DNA of 64,000 nt from Amyloporia xantha. Lineage: Eukaryota > Basidiomycota > Agaricomycetes > Polyporales > Adustoporiaceae. Below are positions 1 through 11,731 of the stretch, in pieces. Below the pieces are notes generated by a model. It ran no database searches and was not told the origin of the DNA. It saw nothing but the letters and a program-made list of their open reading frames with translations. The translations under genes and the position numbers were made by a program. The stretch is from contig JAYKKR010000014.1 of the NCBI GenBank assembly GCA_036971615.1, positions 558,001-622,000 of the forward strand, in the 5' to 3' direction. The first letter of the stretch is position 1; each line of letters begins with the position of its first letter.

Positions 1-799
1 GACTTTTGAACGCAGACACAGTTGTTGTTGCTACGGGCTATAGCTCATCGTGGACTAAAATATTCGACAGTGAGTATTTTTTCCGAGTTAATGTTAATTT
101 GTTACCAAGCAAACCAATATCTTTTCGCAGAATGGACAATGGACGAGATTGGGTTGAGCAGGCATGAGCCAGGTCCATCAGCGAAGGAATACCAGTGGAA
201 CTACAAGTCTATGCGAAATCCACCCTCCGCTCACCCTGACAGCGACCAATTAGCTTCATCCGTGTATCGCGGACTTGTACCAGCCAAGAATATTCTGCAC
301 AGAGACTTTGCTATCAACGGAGCAGTTGTGAGTACCCTGTGGTATCGGTCTGCTAAATACTTTTCTCATCGTACAGATAGTTCACCACTAACAACGGCTA
401 CATCTACGAGGTGGCTGCCCACTGGATATCTTCCTATTTCCTCGATGATAAGTTTCTACGGCTTCCACCTACTCCGGAAGAAGCCTTCCAGACCACGGAG
501 AGGAATGCAGCATGGCTCCGAAAGCGCCACCCTGACATATTGTTGAGTGTGAACGAAAGCTATAGCTGTGATTTGGCGTTCTACTGGTACGTCCTGATGT
601 CAGATTGTTCTGCTCATACTTCTCATGAATTGCCTATAGCTGGCCCCAGGTCGCGGACACCATGCTCAGCGATATGCAACTCCCAATCAGAAGGGGCGGA
701 GGCAACGCATTGACATGGATATTCAAGGTAATCGACCTCAAAGAGATAGAACATCTAAGGAAGGAACGCGCAAATATGAGAATGCACACTGAAGATTGA
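1..799 (+). CDS. Flavin-containing monooxygenase-like protein, C-terminal part (5' end outside window)
   Basis: Four exons can be joined in frame: 1-69, 131-327, 381-586 and 640-799, with introns of 51-61 nt, three with plain GT-AG ends and stop TGA at 797-799. Exon 1 encodes VVVATGYSSSW, the ATG-containing strand typical of FAD/NAD(P)-binding monooxygenases of the FMO / Baeyer-Villiger group. The following exons give YRGLVPAKNILHRDFAINGAV, then a region with HWISSYF, and a basic C terminus, which resembles fungal FMO-like proteins. Enzymes of this family use NADPH and O2 to oxygenate N, S or ketone groups; the substrate cannot be read from the sequence. The Rossmann GxGxxG motifs would lie upstream, outside the window. 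No disruption is seen. It could be one of several related FAD monooxygenase families; the family call is firm, the reaction is not. Confidence 0.75.
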
Positions 800-3700
800 T
801 CGTACCATGCGCCGCGCACCACATTCCCAAGTAGTCAATATTGGATGCAGCATTGTTGCGTGTTATCGTGATCATTTGTCCTTTCTTACTACGCTAGTAT
901 GTCTACTTACAGCGGATGGTACTTTTACATTGAGCGATTCATGCTATATTATTTTGCTGAATCCTGTTCATGTTTTGGCTCAGGGTGAGCTCGGATGCAA
1001 GGAGTGTGTAGGTCATAGGAAAACCCTTGAAGAATGTAGTGGTCGCAAAGTTGTGCGTAGGTGAATACGACGCGACGAGACATGAAACCGACACATCGTT
1101 AACACGTCTTCCAACTGAGATGGGCGGAGTCGATGCTGGGTCCAAGGGACAGTAAGTTAGTCATCCCCGGCCTGCTATCGTGTCTGTCTTGTAGTCAGCA
1201 TACGTGAGGTTGATGACCTATGGGCTTATTGCGGACTGAGTACGGACGGGCAGAAATACAGTGTCGGGTAAAGATTGGTCGGCCATCGCATGCGTACCTC
1301 CGAGGACCACACCGACGTCCGACATAATCCCTTGATGTTTTTGGACTGGACTGAATATATATATCTGCAACCGTCAGTTGCGCTCGAATGCGTGTATGAT
1401 TTGCGCACAGGATGAGAGGAATAGTGCAAAGCTGGGTTGCTGCGACTCTGAGTTGCTGCATGAATTTGTAGTCAGTTGGAAACATTAGGAACAAATCGTA
1501 GGCTGAAGTTTGACGACTTCGATAGTATAATTGAAGTGGCAAGCGAAGTACTTACTGTGTCTCGGTTTGTGCTGCTGTGATCCTAACTGCCCGTTTGTCG
1601 TCATCCGAACGGCGAGTGCAGTAATAACCATGCTAGAGCTCGTGGCGACGACCCTCGATAGTGGCCAGCTACAGCTTCGCGACTTCATGGCGCCAGGCGG
1701 TAGTGTATCAGGCTTCGTCATAACACTTGACATGCATCGGCCATGGTAGTGATTTTTTGAGCGCTACGTTCATGAGTCAAATTTTGCGTACAGTTCATGA
1801 GCCGGGCGGATCGATCACTTGAGCTACACGAAGAGCTCTCTGGCTGCAGCTGTCGATCTCATCTGCGGCAGAACATAACTTCTATAAACAGAAATACGAT
1901 TTTCAAAAGGAGCACGCATACCATTCATGGGCAGTGTCACCAGGATCAAGCAATTTCCTTGGATATACAACCTGCCGAGTCTCCAATAGTTACACTATCT
2001 GCAGGTCCTCATTTTGAATATACCTGGTGGATAGCATGAATCAATGAACACATCACTGGCACGATGGAAACATACCCGGCCCTCCCCCTCAAAGGTCACT
2101 ATTTTTAGTCTGCCTACGGGAGACTAAGCAGTGAGATTATATCATATTGGTCAAGCAACGAAGACTAGTGTTGGGTATACGCTCCGAACTGCCGGTTCCA
2201 ATAATCAGAGATAGAATTGCAATGCGAAGTTTGATTATGTCGTATCATGAGTGGTGATGAACTTCTACACCTGTGCCCTCTGTAACAGTTCCATCAGAGA
2301 TATCACATCACGATTTGAATTCAGAGAACAACAACATGGTCAGCGTCGCTTTGCCTGTTCGAATAGACGTCAACCTCAGTGCACTGGTTGGTCACCGATA
2401 CGCACAAGCGCCCTCGTTCCTTTTATGGCTGCATTGCACGGAAGTTTCCCGTATGAAGCTAACGACAAGTGGTATCTTTGAAAACTGCGAATTCCATTGA
2501 ATTCTGTTTTAGCCATTGGCAAGGACCAACCTCTACCATGATGGAATAAATACAAATGTTACAATCTACAGCCCGACGCCGTGGATGGAGGACTAAGTAA
2601 AATGCTTCAGGGATCCGGCAACTGTCATGGGAATATGGCACGCTGGTAGGCACAAGAGGATTGTGAAAGGGGAGCGTCTACTCGCTAGTATGTGTCTGAT
2701 CTATATTCCGTCGTGGATTACTTCAGTTGTTATCGTGACAACTGTGTTCTCAATCGCCTTCGTTCGTTCGTCAAAGCGCGTGCAACTAGTGTAGTGTCAG
2801 AAACAACAGTTTCATCGATGTATACACGACGCAGAAACTCACGCCGGCCGAGCCTTGCGCCTGATGTGGTTTGAGCGCATATCCTGTAACGGAATTCCCT
2901 CGTTATTGAGACTAATTTCTTGAGTTGCAAAGTCTGCATAAATGCTGGATATTCCATTGTTCACCAAGCTGTGTCGAGCATTCATTCTGAGAAAAAGTGA
3001 TTAGATAGCAACAGAGCTCAAATAATGTGTTTACTCACACCGCATAAACGGAATTGATGTATACTGCCATTGCGAATAATGGTATCGATTAAAATAGCAA
3101 GTCAGAAGCCTTTATTCACTTACTCTTGCTTCCTGGAAAATGAACGATCGCCCAATACTGATCTACCGGGCTCGCAGAGATATACTGGAAAAGGATAAGA
3201 GAAAGATCATGATACTACATTTTCAGAGCGTGGAACCCACTGATATGGCTTGCGAGGTTTGCACAAACCTGTTCGATATCATACATAGTCTGACACATGT
3301 CTGGCTGATCTATAAAGGAACAACCTACGCAGTTAATGCCCCGCGGTTAATAGCATAAATTATAAGCTTTTGGATGAGACTCTCTGTCCTATTTACAACA
3401 GCTTAATAGCGACAATGAACGGCTGAACGTTTTTGATGACCACTCACGCCTTGAAGCCAGTCTTCTCCTTGTGCAAGATCCACGATAACGCGACAGTAAT
3501 ATATATATCCAAGACTGTAGCTGTGATTGGTTGCACGGTTCCGGTAACCTGTAGCAAAATTCCCTGGGTTAATGATGCGTCCCAGTGGCAATATTGCTAA
3601 CCCTTGTCTTTGTGAATAAACCCGGGACTATTGGATCTCGTACACTGACAGAGCGGTCAGTGTCCATGATTTGTCCAATAAGGGATTCTCGACATACGCT

Positions 3701-3938
3701 TTGTAAACATTCGCTTGATGGTAAAAACTGAGTATGGGAACGAGACTTGCATCGGGATACTAACGCACCGAATCCAAAAGCTGATAAGCAAAAGGCTCAG
3801 CTATAGCGATTATGCGAGCACATACAGATGTACTTGCCAACTGATAGCAATCCTAGTATCATCTGTGACCGACAATTCATCAACGAATGGCGTAACATTT
3901 TTACAGAATTTATACCATGATAATGCCCACTGGTATTT
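800..3938. other. Intergenic region without a recognisable gene
   Basis: Only short open frames are present, none resembling a known family. The one notable item is the diverged repeat at about 1790-2075 (separate entry). The reading frame at 3140-3358 (72 codons) has no recognisable motif and no homologous partner in the window, so I do not call it a gene. Confidence 0.5.
1790..2075 (+). repeat. Diverged dispersed repeat, copy A (partner at 30868-31130)
   Basis: About 285 bp align along their length with 30868-31130 in the same orientation, with many substitutions and short indels. Both contain an open frame whose products share the pattern R-x-DR-x-LEL-x-x-EL-G, a central NIT-x-[IV]N, GQ, and SLDI-x-P-x-ES. 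Many differences are synonymous or conservative, which suggests an old coding exon or a conserved mobile fragment. Function is unknown. Confidence 0.55.
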
Positions 3939-3946
3939 GATACCAC
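3939..3946. repeat. Target-site duplication, left side of KDZ copy 1
   Basis: GATACCAC occurs directly before the element and again at 22382-22389 directly after it. The element start is fixed independently because KDZ copies 1 and 2 become identical exactly at the next base (3947 and 36304). A flanking T on both sides would allow 9 bp; 8 bp fits what is known for Zisupton/KDZ elements. Confidence 0.8.
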
Positions 3947-4062
3947 GAGCCCATTCAGTCATTATAGCCTACTCTATAGGGAGAGATATGGGTGAAATTT
4001 TTATTACTTAGTAAGGAGAGCGGACGTCGGCCGACGCCATCGCTATAGCCTGCAGTGCAGGG
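3947..4062 (+). repeat. Left terminal inverted repeat, KDZ copy 1
   Basis: The sequence starting GAGCCCATTCAGTCATTATA is the near-perfect reverse complement of 22266-22381. The outermost 9-10 bases and a T/C at one inner position differ; from CAGTCA inward the match is almost complete. The same sequence starts copy 2 at 36304. Confidence 0.9.
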
Positions 4063-5262
4063 TCGGCCGAGAGGGTATAATATAGCCTGTAGATACGGCG
4101 CGGCCGAGTGCGCCATATTTCCCTGGTATATTCTCGCCTTCAAGTAGCGTCGGCCGAGAGGGTATAATATAGCCTTTAGATACGGCGCGGCCGACTGCGC
4201 CATATTTCCGTAGTATATTCTCGCCTTCAAGTAGCGTCGGCCGAGAGGGTATAATATAGCCTTTAGATACGGCGCGGCCGACTGCGCCATATTTCTGCGG
4301 TATATTCTCGCCTTCAAGTAGTGTCGGCCGAGGGCTATAATATAGCCTTTAGATACGGCGCGGCCGAGTGCGCCATATTTCTGTGGTATATTCTCGCCTG
4401 CAAGTAGTGTCGGCCGAGGGCTATAATATAGCCTTTAGATACGGCGCGCCGACTGCGCCATATTGCTGTGGTATATTCTCGCCTTCAAGTAGTGTCGGCC
4501 GAGGGCTATAATATAGCCTTCAGATATGGCGCGGCCGAGTGCGCCATATTTCTGTGGTATATTCTCGCCTGCAAGTAGTGTCGGCCGAGGGCTATAATAT
4601 AGCCTGTAGACACGGCGCGGCCGACTGCGCCATATTATCGTGGTATATTCTCGCCTTGAAGTAGTGTCGGCCGAGGGCTATAATATAGCCTTTAGATACG
4701 GCGCGGCCGACTGCGCCATATTTCTGTGGTATATTCTCGCCTGCAAGTAGTGTCGGCCGAGGGCTATAATATAGCCTTTAGATACGGCGCGGCCGACTGC
4801 GCCATATTTCTGTGGTATATTCTCGCCTGCAAGTAGTGTCGGCCGAGGGCTATAATATAGCCTTTAGATACGGCGCGGCCGACTGCGCCATATTTCTGTG
4901 GTATATTCTCGCCTGCAAGTAGTGTCGGCCGAGGGCTATAATATAACCTTTAGATACGGCGCGGCCGACTGCGCCATATTTCTGTGGTATATTCTCGCCT
5001 GCAAGTAGTGTCGGCCGAGGGCTATAATATAACCTTTAGATACGGCGCGGCCGACTGCGCCATATTTCTGTGGTATATTCTCGCCTGCAAGTAGTGTCGG
5101 CCGAGGGCTATAATATAGCCTGTAGACACGGTGCGGCCGACTGCGCCATATTATCGTGGTATATTCTCGCCTGCAAGTAGTGTCGGCCGAGGGCTATAAT
5201 ATAGCCTGTAGACACGGCGCGGCCGACTGCGCCATATTATCGTGGTATATTCTCGCCTTGAA
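4063..5262 (+). repeat. Subterminal tandem array of an ~86-bp unit, left end of KDZ copy 1 (~14 units)
   Basis: Each unit begins GTCGGCCGAGGGCTATAATA and runs through a GGCGCGGCCGA block, GCGCCATATT and a GGTATATTCTCGCC block. It contains perfect palindromes (GGCTATAATATAGCC, TCGGCCGA). About 14 units are present here, about 4 at the left end of copy 2, and about 5 in inverted orientation at the right end of copy 1. Likely transposase-binding or replication-slippage-prone end structure (inference). Confidence 0.9.
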
Positions 5263-7070
5263 GTAGTATATTCCGCCCTATTGTTTCCTTTTCTACGCTT
5301 TAATTATATGCATTTCAATAAATCTCATGCTGTATGTATAATAATAATAATGCCTCGCCATCCATTAGGCTTTGCAATCTGTCATTCATCACGACGTTTC
5401 GTGTGTGGTCAGGTCAGTGGTGTGACTACAATTCAAAGCGCAAGGACTGATTGGCCATTTCCGACGGCTCCATACACCCCACCCAAGACACGCGCAGAGA
5501 CAGGGCCATCTTACATGTGTCCTTCAAAGGATCCAGCTGTGTGGACCCTTTGTGGGACACAGATCCAATGGCCATCTCAAGCGGCAGCATCGCGCTATAT
5601 TCTACCGCTATACATATTTCATGTACGCTAAGGTCATTTGAACTGGATCTACCCACCTACCAGCATCTAATACATATTCTCGCCCAACCCAAGACACGCG
5701 CAGAGACTGGGCCATCTGATATGTGTCCTTCAAAGGATCCAGCTGTCTGGACCCTCTGCGGGACACAGATCCAATGGCCATCTCCAGCGGCAGCATGCGC
5801 TATGGAATCATGGCGCCACCATGTCCAGACGCGCTATGCAACCATGCGCCACGTACCTTGCCTGCCACATTGTGAGGCGTATGGCACGCAGGTGTTATGA
5901 TGTGCTGGCGCTGTTGGACGGGGCCATTTCATCCTTGCTACCCTGGGTCACCCAGAGGAATCGAATCACCGTCCACGTTTTGAGAGTACCCCTGATGCTG
6001 ATGGACAATTCAGCTGCATCCGGAGTACTCATGGCGCGGAGGGCAACTCGATTCCACTGGTGAACGTAGAGAGCAAGGAGTTAATGGCTTTATCCAACAG
6101 CGCCTTGCATGAATCCCGCATCCATGCAGACCATAAATTTGAAACTCACGTTAGAGAGTCAGACTCCAGACAGGAAGACCTGACTTATGTTCCTCCGAGC
6201 CGCATACCTGTGGCTCAGAAGGACATAAGTCAAATGGGCCTTGTCCGGCGGAAACGGGCGCCATCCGATGGCGAAGTGCATGCGCGCTGATGCTCGCTGT
6301 TGGGAGATGGAGCTATCACTCGCCAGACAGGGCGCCTTCCTCTGTGTCACTCGGAGCAGCATACATGCGGCTCGGAGGGCCACAGATGGAAGTTGCGCTG
6401 TCCGGCAGCGATGAGCGCCATCCGATGGCGCCATGCATGGCGCGCTCATGCTCACCGTGAGATGGCGCTATGGCTCGCCAGACAGGGCGCCTTCATCTAT
6501 GCTCTTCAGAGCCGCATACCTGTGGCTCCGAAGGTCATAGATGAAGCCGCCTCGTTCAGCGGCAATATGCGCCATCCGATGGCGCCGTGCATGGCGCGCG
6601 CTTCTCGACCTGCATGATTCTTCAATGCTACCCTGGATCAAAGCATCTGAATCGAATCGCCATCCAACCATTGTTGGATGGCCATCCGATTCAGCTGCTT
6701 GAATACCAAGGCCATTGAAGAATTGGCTGGCGCAGAAGGACGTCATGCATTTATGCACTCACCGCGCAGACGAAACGGATACATACGCCACCTGAAAACA
6801 CCCACCTTTGACATGGCGCGATGTCCAAAGAGCATGATTTGCTGGCGTCCTCGAGCTCGGCCATTCGTCAATGCTACCCGAAGTTAAGCGTCTGAATCGC
6901 ATCGCCATCCACATGATTGGATGGTAATGTGATTCAGCCGCTTAAATACAAGGTCCATTGAACAAATGGGAGACGCTGGGGACGTCATGCACTCGTGCTC
7001 ATAAAGGCAGCGACAAGAAATACATACAGACGACGGCGAGATCCACCTACGACATGGCGCGCAGAGACCC
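5263..7070. other. Left subterminal non-coding region of KDZ copy 1 with internal repeats
   Basis: No gene is recognised in about 1.8 kb. Two direct repeats of about 115 bp lie at 5483-5600 and 5690-5805. Degenerate repeats between about 6190 and 6640 share GAGCCGCATACCTGTGGCTC and CGCCATCCGATGGCGCC-type inverted words. The corresponding region in copy 2 is 36759-38612, which has about 43 extra bases near 38098-38140 within the repeated part. Confidence 0.6.
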
Positions 7071-7074
7071 GGTC

Positions 7075-7829
7075 TCACTCCTCATCTGGCAACAGCACCT
7101 CTTTGAAGGCGTCCAACATCCTTGTGAGGTCGCCGGCATCGCGATGGCGGCTCTCGGCGAAGCGGGTGACCAGGCGTTTGACGTCATCCAATCGATGGCT
7201 GACCGCTCTCATATCGCGGTAGTTGACTTGATAGGTGTCGCCGCGACGCTATGCGGCAATCGATGCAATTTATGTGAATGAATGTGTTGAAAAGGTGGGA
7301 GCGGGGTGGCGACTTACTCTGTCATGCAGTGGATACTTCCACCATGCTGGAAGGTGACTGGGAGGGTCGTCTGGCCAAGTCCACCACGCGGGCTCGGTTT
7401 CTGTGCGCAGCTTCTGTAGCTGCAAGGATGGCGGCGAGGCGAGCGGCGTGAACGGCTGTATCTCGAGGACGTGGATCCGTGGGACGGCCCCAAAGACGGT
7501 GGCGTCGCTGATCTTGCGGACGACGTCGGGGAGCTCGACGTCGGTGACGCCGACGAGGGCGAGGCGGCCAAGGCAGTCGCGAAGGGCTTCCTGCTGAGCG
7601 TCAGAGCAGACACGTTGGGGAAGGCGAAGCTTACCATTTCCATGCGGAGGCCAATCTCCCACCGCGCCAAGGTGATGTCGAAGCCAGCCACCTTGTCTCT
7701 ACCGGCGGCGACAGACATGATGGTCGCTAGCGCCTGCTCGCAGCGCCAGGCATAGTATGAGATCAGTCGGCGGTTGATAGCGATGAGGCTGGAGAGGGAC
7801 TGTTCGCGATTCTTCAAGGCGAGAGCCAT
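7075..7829 (-). CDS. Unknown 214-aa KDZ cargo protein (copy 1)
   Basis: Three exons on the minus strand join in frame: 7829-7635 (65 codons), 7593-7318 (92 codons) and 7248-7075 (57 codons plus stop). Introns have GTAAGC...CAG and GTAAGT...TAG ends. The N-terminal part is predicted helical (SLIAINRRLISYYAWRCEQA); the middle has a Trp/Pro-rich WWTWPDDPPSHLPAWWKYP stretch; the C-terminal exon is helical and charged and ends LLPDEE. No known domain is recognised. It is divergent from the transposase across 275 bp. The frame is intact in both copies, which differ by only a few substitutions, so the gene appears maintained. Possible roles such as a transposition co-factor are guesses from position only. 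Confidence 0.65.
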
Positions 7830-8104
7830 TGCGCCGTGGGGTGAATGGGTTGGTAGGCCAAGGCGAAATGCAAGGCGAATTTGAGGAGTCGATGGTGGAT
7901 CGGGTGATCGCCTCGAGGGAAGGTCATGGCGAAGATCCGTCGGAGATAAGCATCGGCCAAGTATCTGAAGGTGATCGCGTGGATATGATCCGTTGTTGAT
8001 AAGGGATCAGGAGGCAGGGGCGTGAGAGATTGCCATTCAGTATGAAAAGGAAGCTGTCATGGATCACAATAAGCCAATTGTCATCTGTCCGCAGTGATAC
8101 GGCC
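7830..8104. promoter_or_regulatory. Shared divergent promoter, unknown gene / transposase (copy 1)
   Basis: This 275-bp gap separates two start codons pointing away from each other and must hold both promoters. No clear TATA element is seen. The equivalent in copy 2 is 39368-39642. Confidence 0.5.
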
Positions 8105-11100
8105 ATGGCCCGCACGAAGAAGCAACATGTCAGTGGCGATGCGGTGTTCGTGCGTCGCGAAGAACGGCGAACTGCAAGAGGCGCCGTCACATACGTTCCC
8201 AAGGAAGCACCGCTACCGCGTGCGCATGTGCCGACAAGCGCATCAAGATCGCCGTCGAAATCCCCTCTAAAGCCGCGTCTCATGACGCATATTCCGAACC
8301 CGTGCAGGAGCATGTGGTGTTTGACGATGTGATGCCGATGAAGAGTCTGCACAAGGTGAGTACCGTCGCCTTATTTGGGTCGCTCAATGTCAACGCCGAA
8401 GGCGGGGCAGTCGCAGAACGACTTTATGCGCGAATGGCTTCCACTTCGCGATGTGTATCTAAGCCACATCATCGAGCTAGAAGCCCCACCAGGTGAGAGA
8501 CGATGCAGCAAATGCGCTGATGCGCATGGCGATTGGCGCTGCTTGGAATGCTTTGGGCGCCCCGTGTATTGCGAGGACTGCCTGCAGTTGACGCATCGCC
8601 GCATGCCGCTGCATCGGGTGGAGAAGTGGGCGGATGGGTTCTTCGAACCGGCGTGGCTTCGGGAGGTTGGGGTGCGGATGCATCTCGGGCATGATGGCGA
8701 ACCATGTGTGGATGCGGAGTCCCCGATCACGCCGCTGGATGGGGATGCTGATAGCGATGGCGAAGACGACGACGTGAGTGACGCCGGGGACAATGAAGAG
8801 GATGAAGAGCCAATCAAAGCGGACTCGACGGCGCCGCGAAGTCACTACGCATTTGACACTTTGACCATTGTAGATGTTACGGGGATGCATAGCCTGGACG
8901 TTGTGTGGTGTCGGTGCGATAACAGGCTCACTCGAGACCTGCAACTATTGGACATGGGCCTCTATCCTGGGAGCACCAAGCGGCCACGCACTGCGTTCAC
9001 ATTTCGGGTGTTGGATGATTTTTGCTTACCAACAAGGAGTGCAAAACCTCGGGGATGAATTACTACAGCAAGCTTCGACGTGTCACAAACTCCGCGTTCC
9101 CGCATTCAGTGCAGGTAAGCCGCTATGTGCATATGAAGCTGTTTTCGCCGTTGAGAAGGGGCTAGAACCGTTACAGAGAGCTTCTGCGGGTGTCCCGCCA
9201 ATGGCGAAACCTCAAATACCGCAAATGGCATGGATATGGTCATGGCGCCTCCAACGCGATACCAGCTGGTGGCCTCGCTTTGGGGTGCCCGGCATGTCCC
9301 AAGCCTGGCGTGAATCTCGCTTCCGGATGGCGTGATGACCCCGTACAGTGAGCCATGTAAGACGTTTTTGGGCGGCATGTGTAACGCGATAGCAGATGGA
9401 AGTACATGAGGAGCATCGTAATGGACGGCAACTTTAGCGCGGAGCATCTCAAGATGCGTCGCCCAGAGGACGACGTCATTCTCAGCGATGGCGACGCTTT
9501 CATGGTGGGCGATGACACCCACAAGAAGCATCTCGCGGTCGCCATCGAGCATAAAGAGGTCCGTGATCGACTCCTAGTGGATGAACCGTTGGACGCTCAT
9601 AGCCTATGTAGAAATCCTTCTGTCACGATCATCGCGCCGTCAACCAGGCGAATGCAGATCGCCATAACCTTGAAGCCACGGGGATTGGCGCCGCGGCCTG
9701 TGCGCGCCATGGGTTTTTCATGCCGCATGCGGTGGTTGATTTCCAGAAAGGCGAGAGGTAAGTGGTTTGCTATTTCCTTTGTTCACTTACACCCGCCATC
9801 AGACAGATGAACATGGATTACGCGCTGAGCGAGGTGCTCGCCACCATGGCGGGTATCCAGGTGCTGCTGGTGATGTACGACATCATGTGTCAATACGGCA
9901 TCAATCTCATGAAGCGGTTTGGGGAGAGTGAGTATTTGCACATGCCGCCGAACGTGGAGATACGGCGCGGAATAGGCCTGTTTCATGTCCACGGCCATCA
10001 AGACACATGCTTTCCTCGCTACTCACCCAACTTCATTCCCGGTGCTGGTCAGATTGATGGCGAAGTGATTGAAACCCTTTGGGCGCCGTTGAATCTCATT
10101 TCGGGTAGCACACGCGGCATGACCACAGCACATAGAAAGGAAGTCATTGACGATCACATGAATGATTCCAATTGGAAGAAGTTGACCGGGATGGGTGGGC
10201 CAACCTTGACATTGGTGGAGAGGTTGATTGACTGTGGTTTCAACAGCGAACACCCTTGTTAGGAAATGGCGAAAGGCCAAAGCCGGCGCCATGGAGAGCG
10301 GGGACGTGTTGGAGTTCATTGAGAGATCGAGCACGGAGGAGCAGCTAGGAGAGTGGCGAGCCGCTGAGGGCGAGGCGCTCGCCATGCGTGACGCTAAAAT
10401 CAGCGCGATGGATGTCTTTGACGTGCAGATGAGAAAGGGTGAGAGTGCACACTAGAGGGTACGGCCATGATTAATGATGTGGCGCAGCACCCACCCGGAT
10501 GCAGATCCAACTTCAACTAACGCAAACGGAAACATCGCAACATCGCCATCAGGGCGTAGCTGCATGGATAGCCACGGGCATGAAGATTCAGGAATTGCAG
10601 TAGGTAGCGTCATTGAACATCGGGTGCCAAGCTCACAACAGGTCTTAGGTTGGTCATTAGCCAACTGAAACGGAAGATGGGCCGGCATCCGCTGGTGGCG
10701 GACCGCCTTGCGCTGGAGGAGCGCCGTCAGCGCCTTCAGAAGCGTATAGTGACATTCGAGTCCAAAGCCGCTTCGTACATTCCACTTGTGGCCGAGCCCG
10801 ATGGGGATGGCGCCTCAGAGGCTTATGACGGGTCTGAATGGGATGCACTGGAGGAAGATGTCAATCCTCTTGATGAGATTTACACCGGTGAGATCGATTC
10901 TGGAATCCAGCCTGAGAGCGCCATCATTTCGCTTCCATCGCAGCTTGGCTACGATGTTGTCGTGGCCAGCGGTTTAGAGGACATCGCTTCGGAGGAGTTG
11001 AGTTTGCGCATTGGGCAGGCCAATGACGCCCTTCATCAGATTCGCCTCGCCATTGGTTACAAGTCAGTGCTGTTTCGTACGGCGGTTCGTCATGCAAAGA

Positions 11101-11664
11101 GCCAGCGCCAAAGCTCCGGTCCTGGGACGAGGTCATCTCCACGCAGAGGCGGTGCTAGAGAACGTGCGCATTTACAGTCAAAGCCGCCACGCCATCCTCG
11201 CTCTGAATCCGACTGACGCCATCAAAGCGCGCTTCCGTGCCATTCAACATGATGACCTCAAGGCGATCACCGCGCTGCTCGACAACTCCATCCGAGGAAC
11301 ACGGCAGGACAAGTTGTCCTGGATATGGACCGTAGACATCGAGGGCGATTCAACGCAGTCCAACTGGTTGACGGAGTGTGAGTGCGCTTGTGGTCCGTCC
11401 AATGCCCGCAATGCTGACTGCAGCGCGCCAGTGCATCGCGTCAACTGGTTCCGTGCAAAATCACGTAAGGATAGGTGGGCGGAGGAGTTTGTCATGGTCA
11501 CGGCAGAGATGGCGTGGACGCAGGCGAGCTTCCATAACAAGGCGAACCTATGGCGCTCCCGCCTCTATGGGCCTCCAGGTCATGTATGCTATGCGCGCCG
11601 TCAGGCCTCGCTGTGGACGCGCATGGCAGAGCATGCCGCTTCTCGCTTTAATACATGTGTGTGA
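8105..11664 (+). pseudogene. KDZ transposase, frameshifted copy 1
   Basis: Same nine-exon layout as the intact copy at 39643-43206, but with 1-nt losses relative to it near 8263, 9020 (T run), 11111 (A run) and 11149 (G run). The first ends the N-terminal frame and the second ends the CxC2/N-terminal frame after VLDDF. The catalytic core exons (9412-10200) keep MDGNF, the CARHG motif, YDIMCQYGINL and the DGEVIETLW block. If these indels are real the protein cannot be made. Because several lie in homopolymers they may be sequence errors. Confidence 0.8.
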
Positions 11665-11731
11665 TGGTTCGCCATTCACGACCCTACTAGATACACAAAC
11701 ATAGACTTGACACAAATACAGATCTGTGTAT

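Noticed and set aside
3955..4317. 120-codon minus-strand frame with repeated KARIYRRNMAQSAAPYL units (and the similar frame at 21886-22383)
   Set aside because: It is the translation of the ~86-bp terminal repeat array; the frame holds only where units are 87 bp and is lost further inside. Not a gene.
4063..5262. CRISPR-like regular repeats
   Set aside because: Units are directly adjacent with no unique spacers, in a eukaryotic transposon end; this is a tandem array.
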